From: UBA6522 sp963664945
GTDB taxonomy: Bacteria; Pseudomonadota; Gammaproteobacteria; Steroidobacterales; Rariloculaceae
Assembly: GCA_963664945.1 (NCBI GenBank)
Contig: OY761822.1
Coordinates: 3,162,001 to 3,226,000, forward strand
Reading direction: 5' to 3'
DNA: 64,000 bases
How positions within the stretch are numbered: position 1 is the stretch's first letter; each line of letters starts with the position of its first letter. The notes below the pieces were generated by a model. That model saw only the letters and a list, made by a program, of their open reading frames with translations. It made no database searches and was not told where the DNA came from. The position numbers were made by a program, and so were the translations under genes. Positions 29,145 through 37,976 of the stretch are shown here, one piece after another.

Positions 29145-30666
29145 TGTAAGCCCAAAGCGGTAATGTCCCCTTTCTCCAATTCTAAAATGTCCCCTTTTGA
29201 TCGGAGGGGATGCGTTGGAAAAGAGCAACGGAGCGGGGACGATGAGTTACAAGGAAGCGGATCGGGTGGGGCTGATTCGGGCCGTGGTGGAGAAGCGTTT
29301 GCGGCAGCGCGAGGCGGCGAAGCGGCTTGGAATTGGTGTTCGCCAGGTCAAGCGCCTGGTACGGCGGTACCGGTCGGACGGTCCGGCGGGCCTGGTGTCG
29401 GGCCATCGCGGCAAGCGCCCGAACAACGCCATCGACGCGGGGGTCCGGCGGGAGGTGCTGGACCTGGTGCGGGAGCGCTATGCGGATTTCGGCCCGACAT
29501 TGGCGTGCGAGAAGCTGGTGGAGGAGCACGGTTGGCGGGTGTCGGCGGAGACCTTGCGCCAGTGGATGATGGCCGAGGGGTTGTGGCGTTCGAAGGCGCG
29601 GCGCGCGGTGCGGGTGCACCCGAGGCGGCCGCGTCGCGCGTGCGTGGGGGACCTGGTTCAGATCGACGGTTCGCCGCACGACTGGTTCGAGGGTCGGGGT
29701 CCGGCGTGCACGTTGATCGTGTACGTGGACGACGCGACGACGCGATTGCTGGCGACGGGGTTTTTTCCGTCGGAGACGACCGAGGCGTACATGAGCACGA
29801 CGCGGGCGCATCTGGCGGCGTGCGGGCGGCCGGTGGCGTATTACTCGGACCGTTACGGTGTGTTCCGGGTCAACAAGAAGGACAAGGAGGCGGAGTTGAC
29901 GCAGTTCGGGCGGGCGCTCAAGACGCTGGACATCGCCTCGGTCCACGCCGGCAGCCCCCAGGCGAAGGGGCGCGTGGAGCGGGCCAACCGGACGCTTCAG
30001 GACCGGCTGGTGAAGGAGATGCGGTTGCGCGGGATCGACGGCCTGGAGGCCGGCAACGCGTACCTGCCGACGTTCATGTCGGACTTCAACCGGCGTTTCG
30101 CGGTGGCGCCGCGGGACCCGGCGGACGCCCACCGGGAGGTGCTGCACGGCGCCCGGGAGTTGGACCAGATTTTCAGCGAGCACCATGTGCGCAAGCTGAC
30201 GAAGGATCTGACGATCCGGTTCCGCAACCGCGAGTACCGGGTGACGGGACACGGCAAGGGGTACCGACTGCGCGGCGCGGCGGTCACGGTGTGCCAAGCG
30301 TTCGACGGCTCGGTGACGGTGCTGCGCGACGGCCGGGAGTTGCCCGTCCGGTTGATCGGGGAAGGCGAGGCGGCGGCGGTGGAGGACGAGAAAACGGTGG
30401 TGCGGCGCGTGGACCGGATCAAGGCGGAACAGCGGTCGCGCCCGGCCTACAAGCCGACCCCGGACCATCCTTGGCGGCGGTCGTGGAAGCCGGACGCGGG
30501 CGGGGCCGCCGCAGGATGAAGCCCGCGCGCATCGGCCTTGGGCTTCGGTCGCTCCGCTCCCTGCGCCCAAGGCCGATGCTAAACCGCCACAAGTGTATGG
30601 CGCGCGCCGACCAAAGGGGACATTTTAGAATTGGAGAAAAGGGGACATTTCTGCTTTGCGTTTACA
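29145..30666 (+). mobile_element. IS481/ISNCY-like insertion sequence with 15-bp target duplication
   Basis: 1,522 bp. Ends are TGTAAGC... and ...TTTACA. Each terminal repeat (29145-29203 and 30608-30666, a few mismatches) contains the block ATGTCCCCTTT twice, separated by CTCCAATTCTAA. The sequence gaatcgaatttaacg lies immediately outside both ends (29130-29144 and 30667-30681), a perfect 15-bp target-site duplication, showing a recent and intact insertion. It contains one transposase gene. Confidence 0.9.
29242..30519 (+). CDS. IS481/ISNCY-type DDE transposase
   Basis: 425 residues from MSYKEADRVGLIRAVVEKRL. An N-terminal helix-turn-helix (QREAAKRLGIGVRQVKRLVR) is followed by a second HTH-like region, then the integrase-fold core with acidic residues in VQIDGSPHDWFEGRGP, AYYSDRYGVFRVNK and SPQAKGRVERANRTLQDRLV. 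A C-terminal SH3-like strand region (RNREYRVTGHGKGYRLRGAA) and basic tail follow. Complete and in one frame, so probably active. The ATG at 29242 has a gagcggggac region upstream; earlier in-frame starts fall in the terminal repeat. Confidence 0.92.
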   Translation: MSYKEADRVGLIRAVVEKRLRQREAAKRLGIGVRQVKRLVRRYRSDGPAGLVSGHRGKRPNNAIDAGVRREVLDLVRERYADFGPTLACEKLVEEHGWRVSAETLRQWMMAEGLWRSKARRAVRVHPRRPRRACVGDLVQIDGSPHDWFEGRGPACTLIVYVDDATTRLLATGFFPSETTEAYMSTTRAHLAACGRPVAYYSDRYGVFRVNKKDKEAELTQFGRALKTLDIASVHAGSPQAKGRVERANRTLQDRLVKEMRLRGIDGLEAGNAYLPTFMSDFNRRFAVAPRDPADAHREVLHGARELDQIFSEHHVRKLTKDLTIRFRNREYRVTGHGKGYRLRGAAVTVCQAFDGSVTVLRDGRELPVRLIGEGEAAAVEDEKTVVRRVDRIKAEQRSRPAYKPTPDHPWRRSWKPDAGGAAAG

Positions 30667-30682
30667 GAATCGAATTTAACGT

Positions 30683-30710
30683 TTTACACAACGGGAAATC
30701 GGGCTAGACT
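30683..30710 (+). promoter_or_regulatory. Sigma70-type promoter of the lectin-like gene
   Basis: TTTACA (30683-30688), 16-bp spacer, TAGACT (30705-30710), 38 bp before the start codon at 30749, with ribosome-binding sequence agggagacgag in between. The IS481-like element ends 16 bp upstream, just missing the promoter. Confidence 0.5.
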
Positions 30711-30748
30711 TCTGTACTGATTGTCTGGCAACAAGGGAGACGAGGCAG

Positions 30749-31393
30749 ATGAAAAGAACAATCTACGCCCTGATGGTGGCGGCGCTGGCGCTTGTGGGTT
30801 CCCATGGGGCGTTGGCCCAGGACATGACATTCTTCATTACCAGTGTCGGGCTAGGTAACGGCGGCGACCTCGGTGGCCTGGCAGGCGCGGATGCCCACTG
30901 TCAGGCACTGGCGGAATCCGCCGGCGCGGGCGACAAGACCTGGCGCGCCTACCTGGGCACGGAGACCGAAGGCGGCCGCGGCACCGATGCCCGCAGCCGT
31001 ATCGGCGAGGGCCCCTGGCACAACGCCAACGGTGACCTGATTGCCGAGGACCTGGACCAGCTCCATGTCAGCCCCAACATGTTCGCGAGCACCGGGCTTG
31101 ATGAGAACGGCAACCGCGTCAACGCGCGAGGCGATCAGCCGAACAAGCACGATATCCTCACCGGCTCCATGGCCGACGGGACGGCCTATTTCCCGGACGA
31201 CGCCGACCACACCTGCAACAACTGGACCAGCAGCGGCGAAGGCAGCGCCCAGGTGGGGCATCACGACCGCCACGGCGGCGGCAACACGTCATGGAATTCG
31301 GCGCATGCCTCCAGGAGCTGCTCCCAGGAGGATCTCCAGGCGACCGGCGGCGACGGGCTGTTCTACTGTTTTGCCGTCACTATTACGCCCTGA
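30749..31393 (+). CDS. Secreted endostatin/lectin-like protein
   Basis: 214 residues. Signal peptide MKRTIYALMVAALALVGSHG-ALAQ, cleaved about residue 24. The mature protein starts DMTFFITSVGLGNGGDLGGL and contains GADAHCQALAESAGAGDKTW, KHDILTGSMADGTAYFPDDA, CNNWTSSGEGSAQVGHHDRH, SWNSAHASRSCSQEDL and GGDGLFYCFA; four cysteines likely form two disulfides. This matches bacterial periplasmic or surface proteins with an endostatin/C-type-lectin-like fold. Role unknown; binding of a glycan or matrix ligand is plausible. Stand-alone gene with its own promoter. Confidence 0.7.
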   Translation: MKRTIYALMVAALALVGSHGALAQDMTFFITSVGLGNGGDLGGLAGADAHCQALAESAGAGDKTWRAYLGTETEGGRGTDARSRIGEGPWHNANGDLIAEDLDQLHVSPNMFASTGLDENGNRVNARGDQPNKHDILTGSMADGTAYFPDDADHTCNNWTSSGEGSAQVGHHDRHGGGNTSWNSAHASRSCSQEDLQATGGDGLFYCFAVTITP

Positions 31394-31523
31394 CCGGATC
31401 GAATACGCTCTAACCGACATAACTACCTAGTTATCAATCGGTTATATCACTATCCAGGCGTCGAGAGCCGACGCCGGTGCTTTCCTGTCGACACCAATCG
31501 TATTTGATGTGTTGACTTTACAG

Positions 31524-31551
31524 TTGACAATACCGGGCGATTCGGTATGCT
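31524..31551 (+). promoter_or_regulatory. Integrase promoter, giving a nearly leaderless mRNA
   Basis: TTGACA (31524-31529), 16-bp spacer, TATGCT (31546-31551). The ATG of the integrase is only 6 bp after the -10 box, so transcription would start at or next to the start codon; no ribosome-binding site is present. Confidence 0.6.
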
Positions 31552-31557
31552 CTTGGC

Positions 31558-32790
31558 ATGCAAACGCCCACAGGAAAACGCACCGCGAGGGTCCGCCTGA
31601 CGCTGACCAAACGCAGCGTGGACGGTCTTGAACCGACCACCAAACCGTGGATCGCCTGGGACAACAAGCTCACCGGCTTCGGCGTCCGGGTCCAGCCTTC
31701 GGGCACCAAGTCGTTCCTGGTCAACTACCGGGCCAACGGCGGCGGGCGCCGGGCAGCCAACAAGCGTGTCGTGATCGGACGCTTCGGGCGCATCACGCCG
31801 GATCAGGCGCGCAGAAAAGCCCAGGAACTGCTCGGCCGTGTGGCGGCCGGGGACGACCCGGCGGCGGAGCGCGCAAGGGCGCGGGGTCTGCCGACGCTGC
31901 AGGCGGCGTTCGAGGAGTACCTGGAGGCCAATCCGAGCCGCGCGCCGGTGACCGTGAAGATATATCGGCAGAACCTGAGGGCTTATCTGTCCGACTGGGT
32001 GAACCGGCCCCTGGATGGCATTTCGCGCAAGGACGTGGAGGCGCGTTTCAATCGCCTCACCGAGCAGCGCGGCTGGTCCTCTGCCAACCAGACGATGTCC
32101 ATGCTTCGCTCGATATACCGGCGCCCGTGCGTGGATCACGAAGGGTTGCAAAACCCGGTGGAGCTGTGGCTGGCCGGGGGCGGGAAATTCCACCGCAAAC
32201 GAAGACGTCGAATCTCCGCGCCCGGGGAGGTGTTGCCACGCTGGCGCAGCGGTATCGAGGCGGTGAGGATGCCTGCGGTGGCGCGGGACGTCCTCTGGGT
32301 CGGGGTCTACACCGGGATGCGCCTGGGGGAGATCACGTCGTTGCGGTGGGAGCGGGTGGATCTGAAGCGCCGCATCCTGCGGGTGGACGAGACCAAGACC
32401 GGAGAAGTGCTGGAGTTGCCGATCACGCGCCAGCTGGCCCGGATTTTCGAGCGCCGGTTCGCGGATTGCGCCGACGCGCAAAGTCCGTCGTCCGGATGGG
32501 TGTTTCCCTCCCGAACGAGCCAGTCCGGGCATGTGCTGGACGTGCAGCGTTTTCATGCCGGGATCGGACGGGCGGGCGGCACGAAGTTCTGGTTCCACGG
32601 TCTGCGCAACAGTTTCATATCCGTGGCCGAGCGGGAATTGCTGCTGCCGCGCTCGCTGACCAAGCGGCTTGTGAACCACGCCCGCTCCGATGACGTCACG
32701 GAGGGATATGCGGCCGACTGGACGGTCGAGCAACTTCGCGAGCCCGCACAGCGGATCGCGGACCGGATTGACGATTTGATGAAATGTTGA
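31558..32790 (+). CDS. int: P4-type tyrosine integrase
   Basis: 410 residues. The N-terminal arm-binding DUF4102-like domain (about 1-95: WDNKLTGFGVRVQPSGTKSF, VIGRFGRITPDQARRKAQEL) is followed by a core-binding helical domain and a catalytic domain with R in GVYTGMRLGEITSLRWE, K in DETKTGEVLELP, HxxR in KFWFHGLRNSFISVAE and the C-terminal VNHARSDDVTEGYAADW (H and the nucleophile Y). All catalytic residues are present. It would integrate or excise a genomic island, plausibly the conjugative element whose relaxase and coupling genes lie at 48-63 kb; no att site was located. The stop codon lies inside a 34-bp palindrome. Confidence 0.92.
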   Translation: MQTPTGKRTARVRLTLTKRSVDGLEPTTKPWIAWDNKLTGFGVRVQPSGTKSFLVNYRANGGGRRAANKRVVIGRFGRITPDQARRKAQELLGRVAAGDDPAAERARARGLPTLQAAFEEYLEANPSRAPVTVKIYRQNLRAYLSDWVNRPLDGISRKDVEARFNRLTEQRGWSSANQTMSMLRSIYRRPCVDHEGLQNPVELWLAGGGKFHRKRRRRISAPGEVLPRWRSGIEAVRMPAVARDVLWVGVYTGMRLGEITSLRWERVDLKRRILRVDETKTGEVLELPITRQLARIFERRFADCADAQSPSSGWVFPSRTSQSGHVLDVQRFHAGIGRAGGTKFWFHGLRNSFISVAERELLLPRSLTKRLVNHARSDDVTEGYAADWTVEQLREPAQRIADRIDDLMKC

Positions 32791-32808
32791 ACTCAACATT
32801 TCATCAAA
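32775..32808. repeat. Perfect 34-bp palindrome over the integrase stop codon
   Basis: Arms tttgatgaaatgttga (32775-32790) and tcaacatttcatcaaa (32793-32808) with a 2-nt centre, ac. AT-rich in a GC-rich setting. Its core ATGTTGA-NN-TCAACAT is the same as in the junction palindrome of the two RIT elements. Could be a recombinase site or a bidirectional hairpin terminator (no T-run). Confidence 0.85.
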
Positions 32809-33058
32809 TGCACTGAGCCGCGTACCGCGGGCGGGGCGTCGTGCCCGCCGGACGCACATCGCGATTGTCCTGCCTCTGTAGTATTGGAGCCGTCCCCTGT
32901 GCGGCGGCCCCGATGCCGCGCCGGCCGAGCGTTCGTACTTCGCACTCCCGGAGCTGCCCGAGACGAAGCGCGATCGACGTAAGCGCCATGGCGACCCCAC
33001 CTTCCTTTCGGTGAGCCAATAGGATTGGATGACTCCTTTATATAAGGAGTGTTGTCCA

Positions 33059-33457
33059 ATGCGGAACCATAATCTGGATGCCAATGGTGGGAAGGCCGCT
33101 GCAGCGAATGGCGCGAGGCCGGTTGCGAAGAAGCGAAGGAAGCGTCAGCGGTGGAGCGCGGAGGAGAAGATTCGGATCACGCGGGAGAGCTTTGCCTCGA
33201 GCGAGTCGGTGACGGCGGTGGCGGCTCGGCACGGGATCACGCGTAACCGGCTGTCGGCCTGGCGCAGCCAGCTACGGCAGGGCAAGCTGGCGGCGTCATC
33301 GGCGAAGTCGCCACCTCAGGAGGCCTTCGCCGCGGTGGAGGTGGAGGAACGGCCTTCGGCGGTGATCGAGGGCCGCGGCGTGACGGTACGCCTGGAGGGG
33401 GCGATGGACACGGCCGGGATCGCCTCGATCGCCGTGGCGCTGGCGGGGAGCCGCTGA
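33059..33457 (+). CDS. tnpA: IS66 TnpA-like DNA-binding protein, copy 1
   Basis: 132 residues from the ATG at 33059 after aaggag. Helix-turn-helix of the Tnp_1/IS3 OrfA type: EKIRITRESFASSESVTAVA and ARHGITRNRLSAWRSQLRQG, followed by VEVEERPSAVIEGRGVTVRL. An IS66 accessory gene needed for transposition. TGATG overlap couples it to tnpB. Confidence 0.9.
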   Translation: MRNHNLDANGGKAAAANGARPVAKKRRKRQRWSAEEKIRITRESFASSESVTAVAARHGITRNRLSAWRSQLRQGKLAASSAKSPPQEAFAAVEVEERPSAVIEGRGVTVRLEGAMDTAGIASIAVALAGSR

Positions 33458-33807
33458 TGGTGTCGCCCAACGGTATGCGCATCCTGGTGGCGACCGAGGC
33501 GGTGGATTTTCGCAAGGGCCATGACGGGCTGGCCGCGGTGGTGCAGAACGAGCTGGGACTGGACCCGTATTCGGGGGTCGCTTACGTCTTCCGGGCCAAG
33601 CGAGCCGACAGGATCAAGGTGCTCTGGTTCGCCGGCACGGGCCTGGTGATGGCGTACAAGCGGCTTGAGCAGGGCCGGTTTGCCTGGCCCGCGGTTCGCG
33701 ACGGTGTGATCCGGCTCACCCGGGCGCAGTTCGAGGCCCTGTTCGAGGGTCTGGACTGGCGCCGGGCGTGGTCCCCGAGGGTACGGCGACCGCGCGCTGT
33801 GGCTTGA
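33457..33807 (+). CDS. tnpB: IS66 Orf2 family protein TnpB, copy 1
   Basis: 116 residues with the conserved TnpB sequence EAVDFRKGHDGLAAVVQNEL, YVFRAKRADRIKVLWF and GTGLVMAYKRLEQGRFAWP. Intact. Starts on the last base of the tnpA stop. Exact biochemical role of this accessory protein is not established. Confidence 0.92.
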   Translation: MVSPNGMRILVATEAVDFRKGHDGLAAVVQNELGLDPYSGVAYVFRAKRADRIKVLWFAGTGLVMAYKRLEQGRFAWPAVRDGVIRLTRAQFEALFEGLDWRRAWSPRVRRPRAVA

Positions 33808-34539
33808 CGCCGGAGACGGCAATCGAGCCCCTGTATCGGCCCGCTTTGCGGGCCGATATTCGTTTATAACTACATGATTTTATGGTAGTATTTTGTCATG
33901 CAGGCCCATCCCCAAACGGTCGATCTCAAGGCGTTGCCCGAAGCCCTTCGGGTGCTGTTCGAACAGCAGAGTGCGACGCTGAAGCGCGAGCAAACGGACA
34001 ACAAGGAGCTTCGCGCGGAGAACGAACTGCTCCTCGATTCCAACCGCCGCCTGGAACACCTCGTCACCGAGCTGCGCCGGGTAATCTTCGACAAGCGCTC
34101 GGAGAAGCGCCCGCTGGACGATCGCCAGTTGGCGTTCGAGGACCTGGAGGGCGCGGTGGCCGAGGTGGAGGAAGCGGTGGCCGCGGCGGGTGGCGCCTCG
34201 GCATCGCCCGGGCGCAGGCGCCGTGCCCCTCGGCGCAACCTCGGGCATCTGCCGAAGAACCTTCAGCGGATCGAGCAGGTCATCGAGCCCGATAGCACCC
34301 AGTGCCCCTGCGGGTGCGGGGAGATGATCCGCATCGGCGTGGACCGCACCGAGCGGCTGGACATCGTGCCGGCGCAGCTTCGGGTCATCGTCACCGTGCG
34401 CCCGAAGTACGCCTGCCGAACCTGCGAGCAAGGGGTCATCCAGGCGGCCGCGCCGGCGCACCTGATCATCGGCGGGCTGCCGACCGAGGGGGCGCTGGCC
34501 CAGGTGCTCATTTCCAAGTACGCGGACCATCTGCCGCTG

Positions 34540-34571
34540 TATCGCTTATGTTGACATCAACATAAGCGATA
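34540..34571. repeat. RIT-1 junction palindrome, centre CA
   Basis: Arms tatcgcttatgttga and tcaacataagcgata around the dinucleotide ca. The left outer tatcgc is IS66 coding sequence; the right gcgata is the first part of the 89-bp left inverted repeat. The same palindrome with centre tg sits at 52129-52160 in the other copy. Confidence 0.9.
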
Positions 34572-34654
34572 AGATGTTGCGCACCCGATTATGCTGCGCA
34601 GAGGCCGGTCATCGCCGGTTTGCCGGGGGGTTCCTACAATCTGCGCAACATAAT
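34566..34654. repeat. RIT-1 left 89-bp inverted repeat
   Basis: Identical, in reverse complement, to 37888-37976. Itself contains inner dyads (atgttgcgca near the outer end, tgcgcaacat near the inner end), probable paired recombinase-binding sites. Also present at both ends of RIT-2. Confidence 0.93.
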
Positions 34655-34710
34655 ATTGCGGTCCATGTCCGCCGTCATGATGCTGGCTCCCACAAACAGG
34701 AGACAACATC

Positions 34711-35943
34711 ATGTTCGAAGATCTCTTCGCCCGACCGTCGACGGTCGAGCATTATCGCTGCTCACCATTGATCAATGAACGGCTCGCCTTTCTCGATCAC
34801 TGTGAGCAACTTGGCATCAAGCCTGCGACATTACGGAAGATTGCCGCTCATCAGTTGAAGCTCGTGCGTCTTCTCGATTTGAAGGACGACGAGGTGAACG
34901 CGCGCAGGATCGAAGCCGGATTCCGCCGGTGGCTGCTACCCGGCAGGTGCAGATTACGACCCAAACTCGGGCAGCGATTTCTCAGTTGCTCCAAGCGATG
35001 GTTGCGCTTTCTGGGCTGGCTTGAGGAACCTCGTGTCGTCGGTCACGGTCATACGTCGCACGTAACGGCCTTTGCGGCAAGCATGTCCGGCGAACGCGGG
35101 TGGTCCGATACGACCATCGATAGCTGTTGCCGAACCGTTGACCGATTTTTCGTCGGACTTGACGAGGCAGGACTCGACCTGGCCTCTGTCGAGATCACAA
35201 CCATCGATGAGGCGATCACGCGCTATCACGCGCGCGGCTACGCTCGATCCACGATACATCTTTATGCGCAGCAACTGCGTACGTTCTTCCGGTTTGCCGA
35301 ACAGCAGGGGTGGTGCAGCCCGGGACTGGCCGATGGCATCATGCCGCCGCGACGTCATCCGGGCAAGGCGATTCCGAAAGGATTGAACCGTGATGAGGTG
35401 ATCCGTCTGCTGGCCAGCACCGAGGGTGACCGTTCCTGCGACATTCGTGCCCGCGCGATCGTGATGCTGCTGATCACATACGGCCTTCGTGCCGGTGAAG
35501 TCAGCGGCCTTCGGCTCGATGACCTGGCTTGGGAGCGGGAGATGCTGCGGGTCCGCTGCCCTAAACCGGGACGCACGCTTCTCTACCCGCTCTCACGCGG
35601 CGTCGGGCAAGCGATTCTGCGATATCTGCGCGAGGTGCGCCCCGTGCATGCCGAGCGACGGTTGTTCCTAACGCTGAAAGCTCCGATCAAGCCGCTCAGC
35701 AGAGGAGTGATCAAGTCCATTGTTTCGATACGTCTTGAACGTCTCGGCATCACGGACAAACGTCGTGGACCTCATGCTCTGCGCCACGCTGCAGCCCAGC
35801 ATCTGCTCGATCGGGGACTGTCCATGAAGGCTGTGGGCGATTACCTCGGGCATCGAAGTGTCGCGGCCACCGCCGTTTACGCGCAGGTCCAACTGCATGC
35901 ACTTCGCGAAGTTGCCAACATCGATTTGGAGGGCCTGACATGA
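34711..35943 (+). CDS. ritA: RIT tyrosine recombinase A, copy 1
   Basis: 410 residues; start ATG 34711 after caggagacaac. N-terminal SAM-like domain, then a catalytic domain: LLITYGLRAGEVSGLRLDDL (Arg I), RRGPHALRHAAAQHLLDRGL (HxxR), VGDYLGHRSVAATAVYAQV (His III and Tyr). First of three co-translated recombinases; the stop overlaps ritB by 4 bp. RIT proteins are thought to act together to move the element; the division of labour is unknown. Identical in residues, as far as read, to the minus-strand copy at 54188-55420. Confidence 0.92.
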   Translation: MFEDLFARPSTVEHYRCSPLINERLAFLDHCEQLGIKPATLRKIAAHQLKLVRLLDLKDDEVNARRIEAGFRRWLLPGRCRLRPKLGQRFLSCSKRWLRFLGWLEEPRVVGHGHTSHVTAFAASMSGERGWSDTTIDSCCRTVDRFFVGLDEAGLDLASVEITTIDEAITRYHARGYARSTIHLYAQQLRTFFRFAEQQGWCSPGLADGIMPPRRHPGKAIPKGLNRDEVIRLLASTEGDRSCDIRARAIVMLLITYGLRAGEVSGLRLDDLAWEREMLRVRCPKPGRTLLYPLSRGVGQAILRYLREVRPVHAERRLFLTLKAPIKPLSRGVIKSIVSIRLERLGITDKRRGPHALRHAAAQHLLDRGLSMKAVGDYLGHRSVAATAVYAQVQLHALREVANIDLEGLT

Positions 35944-36890
35944 TTCTGCGCGATGCGATCGATCATTATGTTGTGTGGCGTCGGGCGCATGGCGCCCGGT
36001 TTATCACGAGCGCGAGAGCCTTGTACCAATTCTGCAAGAGCGTGCCCGAGCAGGTGCGCTGCGATGCGGTCACGGAGATGGAAGTGCGCCGGTTCCTTGC
36101 CGGAAGCGGTCCGCTTACCCGGTGGCGTGCAAACAAGTACGGCGCGTTGGCCGGGTTTTACCGCTACGCGATCAGCCGCGGTTATGCCACACGATCACCT
36201 CTTCCACCGCCGGACGAGGAGCCGAAGTCGCCGCCATCGGCACCGCCTTACATTTACTCGCGCGAGGAACTCCAGCGCCTGTTCGGTGCTGTCGAAGTCA
36301 GCCGCAAACATGCCATCCGCTTCGATGGAGATACCTTTCGGACGCTGCTCTTCATGCTGTACGGAGCCGGTCTGAGAACCAGCGAGACACTGCACCTTTC
36401 CTTGCACGATGTCGACCTCGCAGAAGCCGTCCTCACGGTGCGGAACACAAAGTTCTTCAAGAGCCGCCTCGTTCCCGTGGCGCCGAAGCTTGCCGACGTA
36501 CTCGAGGCCTATGCTCACCGGCGTGCGGGTCGCCCGCTGCCCGAAGGGATGGATTCGACCTTCCTTGCAAACCGCGACGGAACACCGGTGAGAAAGCACA
36601 ACGTGGATCATGCATTTGCCCGACTGCTGGAAATTGCCGGGGTAGAGCGGAGGGATGACGGACGGCGCTCTCCATGTCTGCACAGCTTGCGCCACACTGC
36701 GGCCGTACACCGCCTGACGTCCTGGTACCGGAACGGATTGGATGTTCAGCGGCTTCTGCCCGTACTGTCGACGTATCTTGGCCACGCCAACCTCGACGGA
36801 ACAAGCGTATACCTGTCGATGACGCCGGACCTCCTTCACGAAGCGTCGGTACGTTTCAATCGCTACGTCAATGGAGGAGACCATGCGTGA
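35940..36890 (+). CDS. ritB: RIT tyrosine recombinase B, copy 1
   Basis: 316 residues. Core-binding domain with CKSVPEQVRCDAVTEMEVRR, then catalytic motifs MLYGAGLRTSETLHLSLHDV, PCLHSLRHTAAVHRLTSWY and TYLGHANLDGTSVYLSM. All of R, HxxR, H and Y present. ATGA overlap with ritA; its stop overlaps the ritC start (ATGCGTGA). Confidence 0.92.
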   Translation: MILRDAIDHYVVWRRAHGARFITSARALYQFCKSVPEQVRCDAVTEMEVRRFLAGSGPLTRWRANKYGALAGFYRYAISRGYATRSPLPPPDEEPKSPPSAPPYIYSREELQRLFGAVEVSRKHAIRFDGDTFRTLLFMLYGAGLRTSETLHLSLHDVDLAEAVLTVRNTKFFKSRLVPVAPKLADVLEAYAHRRAGRPLPEGMDSTFLANRDGTPVRKHNVDHAFARLLEIAGVERRDDGRRSPCLHSLRHTAAVHRLTSWYRNGLDVQRLLPVLSTYLGHANLDGTSVYLSMTPDLLHEASVRFNRYVNGGDHA

Positions 36891-37878
36891 TTCAAGTACA
36901 CTCGGTTCCTGGCTGCGGCGCTTTCTCGCGGATTACATCGTCACCGAGCGCCGCCTCGCCCAAAACACTCAGAAGAGCTATCGCGACAGCTTCAGACTGC
37001 TGCTGCCATTCATCAGCGCCAAGGCGCGCAAGCCGGTCGACCGCTTGCATGTCGAAGATATCGGTCCTTCGCGTGTGTTGCAGTTCCTTTCACACCTTGA
37101 GGAAGACCGTGGCTGTTCGGTCCGGACGCGTAACCAACGGTTGGCCGCGATCCGATCCTTTGCCCGCTTCGTCGCCAGCCGCGAACCGGCCCATCTCGAT
37201 TGGTGTGGACAGATTCGCGCGATCGCGACGAAGAAGTCCACACCGCAGCCCATCGCCTGGATGACCAAGGATGAAGTGGAAGCACTCCTCGCGGTTCCCG
37301 ACCGCCAAAAGCCGCAGGGCCGCGCCGAATATGCAATGCTGCTCTTCCTCTACAACACCGGGGCCCGCGTTTCCGAGGCGACTGGATTGAAAGTGGCCGA
37401 TCTGGATGTCGACCGCCGTGACGGCCGTCACGCGCTTGTCACGCTGCGCGGCAAGGGAGGCAAGAGCCGTCGATGCCCGCTGTGGCCGCGTACCCGGAAC
37501 GTCTTGGTCGAACTCGTTCGTAGACGGGAACAGGGAGACGCCGTGTTCATGAGTCGTCATCGGAGGCCCTATACCCGCTTCGGGGTCTACCGGCTTGTTG
37601 AGCGATGCGCTGCCCAGGTGCCGTCGTTGTCGGGGCGGGCAATCACGCCGCATGTCCTCCGGCACTCAAGTGCCTGTCATCTGCTGCAGGCAGGTGTCGA
37701 TCTCAACACCATCCGAGCATGGCTCGGGCATGTCAGCCTCGATACGACCAACATCTACGCCGAAATCGATCTCGAAATGAAGGCCAAAGCGATGACGCTT
37801 TGCGATGCGGGAGACCCAGGTCGCGACCGACCCTGGAAAGAGGACAAAGGCGTGATCGCCTTCCTGAACGCGATCTGA
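36883..37878 (+). CDS. ritC: RIT tyrosine recombinase C, copy 1
   Basis: 331 residues from the ATG at 36883, chosen because ggaggag lies 3 bp upstream and it overlaps the ritB stop; an ATG at 36871 is possible. XerC-like: SAM-like N-terminus (SYRDSFRLLLPFISAKARKP), then LYNTGARVSEATGLKVADLD, TPHVLRHSSACHLLQAGVDL and WLGHVSLDTTNIYAEIDLEM. The gene ends 9 bp before the right inverted repeat. The one residue difference seen from copy 2 is His in QFLSHLEEDRG (Arg in copy 2). Confidence 0.92.
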   Translation: MRDSSTLGSWLRRFLADYIVTERRLAQNTQKSYRDSFRLLLPFISAKARKPVDRLHVEDIGPSRVLQFLSHLEEDRGCSVRTRNQRLAAIRSFARFVASREPAHLDWCGQIRAIATKKSTPQPIAWMTKDEVEALLAVPDRQKPQGRAEYAMLLFLYNTGARVSEATGLKVADLDVDRRDGRHALVTLRGKGGKSRRCPLWPRTRNVLVELVRRREQGDAVFMSRHRRPYTRFGVYRLVERCAAQVPSLSGRAITPHVLRHSSACHLLQAGVDLNTIRAWLGHVSLDTTNIYAEIDLEMKAKAMTLCDAGDPGRDRPWKEDKGVIAFLNAI

Positions 37879-37887
37879 CGGCAAAAC

Positions 37888-37976
37888 ATTATGTTGCGCA
37901 GATTGTAGGAACCCCCCGGCAAACCGGCGATGACCGGCCTCTGCGCAGCATAATCGGGTGCGCAACATCTTATCGC
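37888..37976. repeat. RIT-1 right 89-bp inverted repeat
   Basis: Reverse complement of 34566-34654 without a mismatch in my reading. Its outer six bases (tatcgc) double as IS66 coding sequence. Confidence 0.93.

Larger units (their letters stand above)
34546..37970 (+). mobile_element. RIT element (recombinase in trio), copy 1
   Basis: 3,425 bp, bounded by tatcgc on both sides (34540-34545, 37971-37976). Contains perfect 89-bp inverted repeats at 34566-34654 and 37888-37976 and three overlapping tyrosine recombinase genes in rightward orientation, the hallmark of RIT elements. A 20-bp palindromic spacer lies only on the left. No cargo. Nearly identical to the copy at 52135-55559. Confidence 0.92.

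Noticed and set aside
30522..30707. Extension of plus-strand frame 28938-30707 as a 589-residue protein
   Set aside because: It is an out-of-frame shadow of the IS481-like transposase crossing both IS ends.
34711..37878. Integron-type or phage integrases from three separate elements
   Set aside because: The three genes overlap, share one set of 89-bp inverted repeats and recur as a unit, so they are one RIT element.
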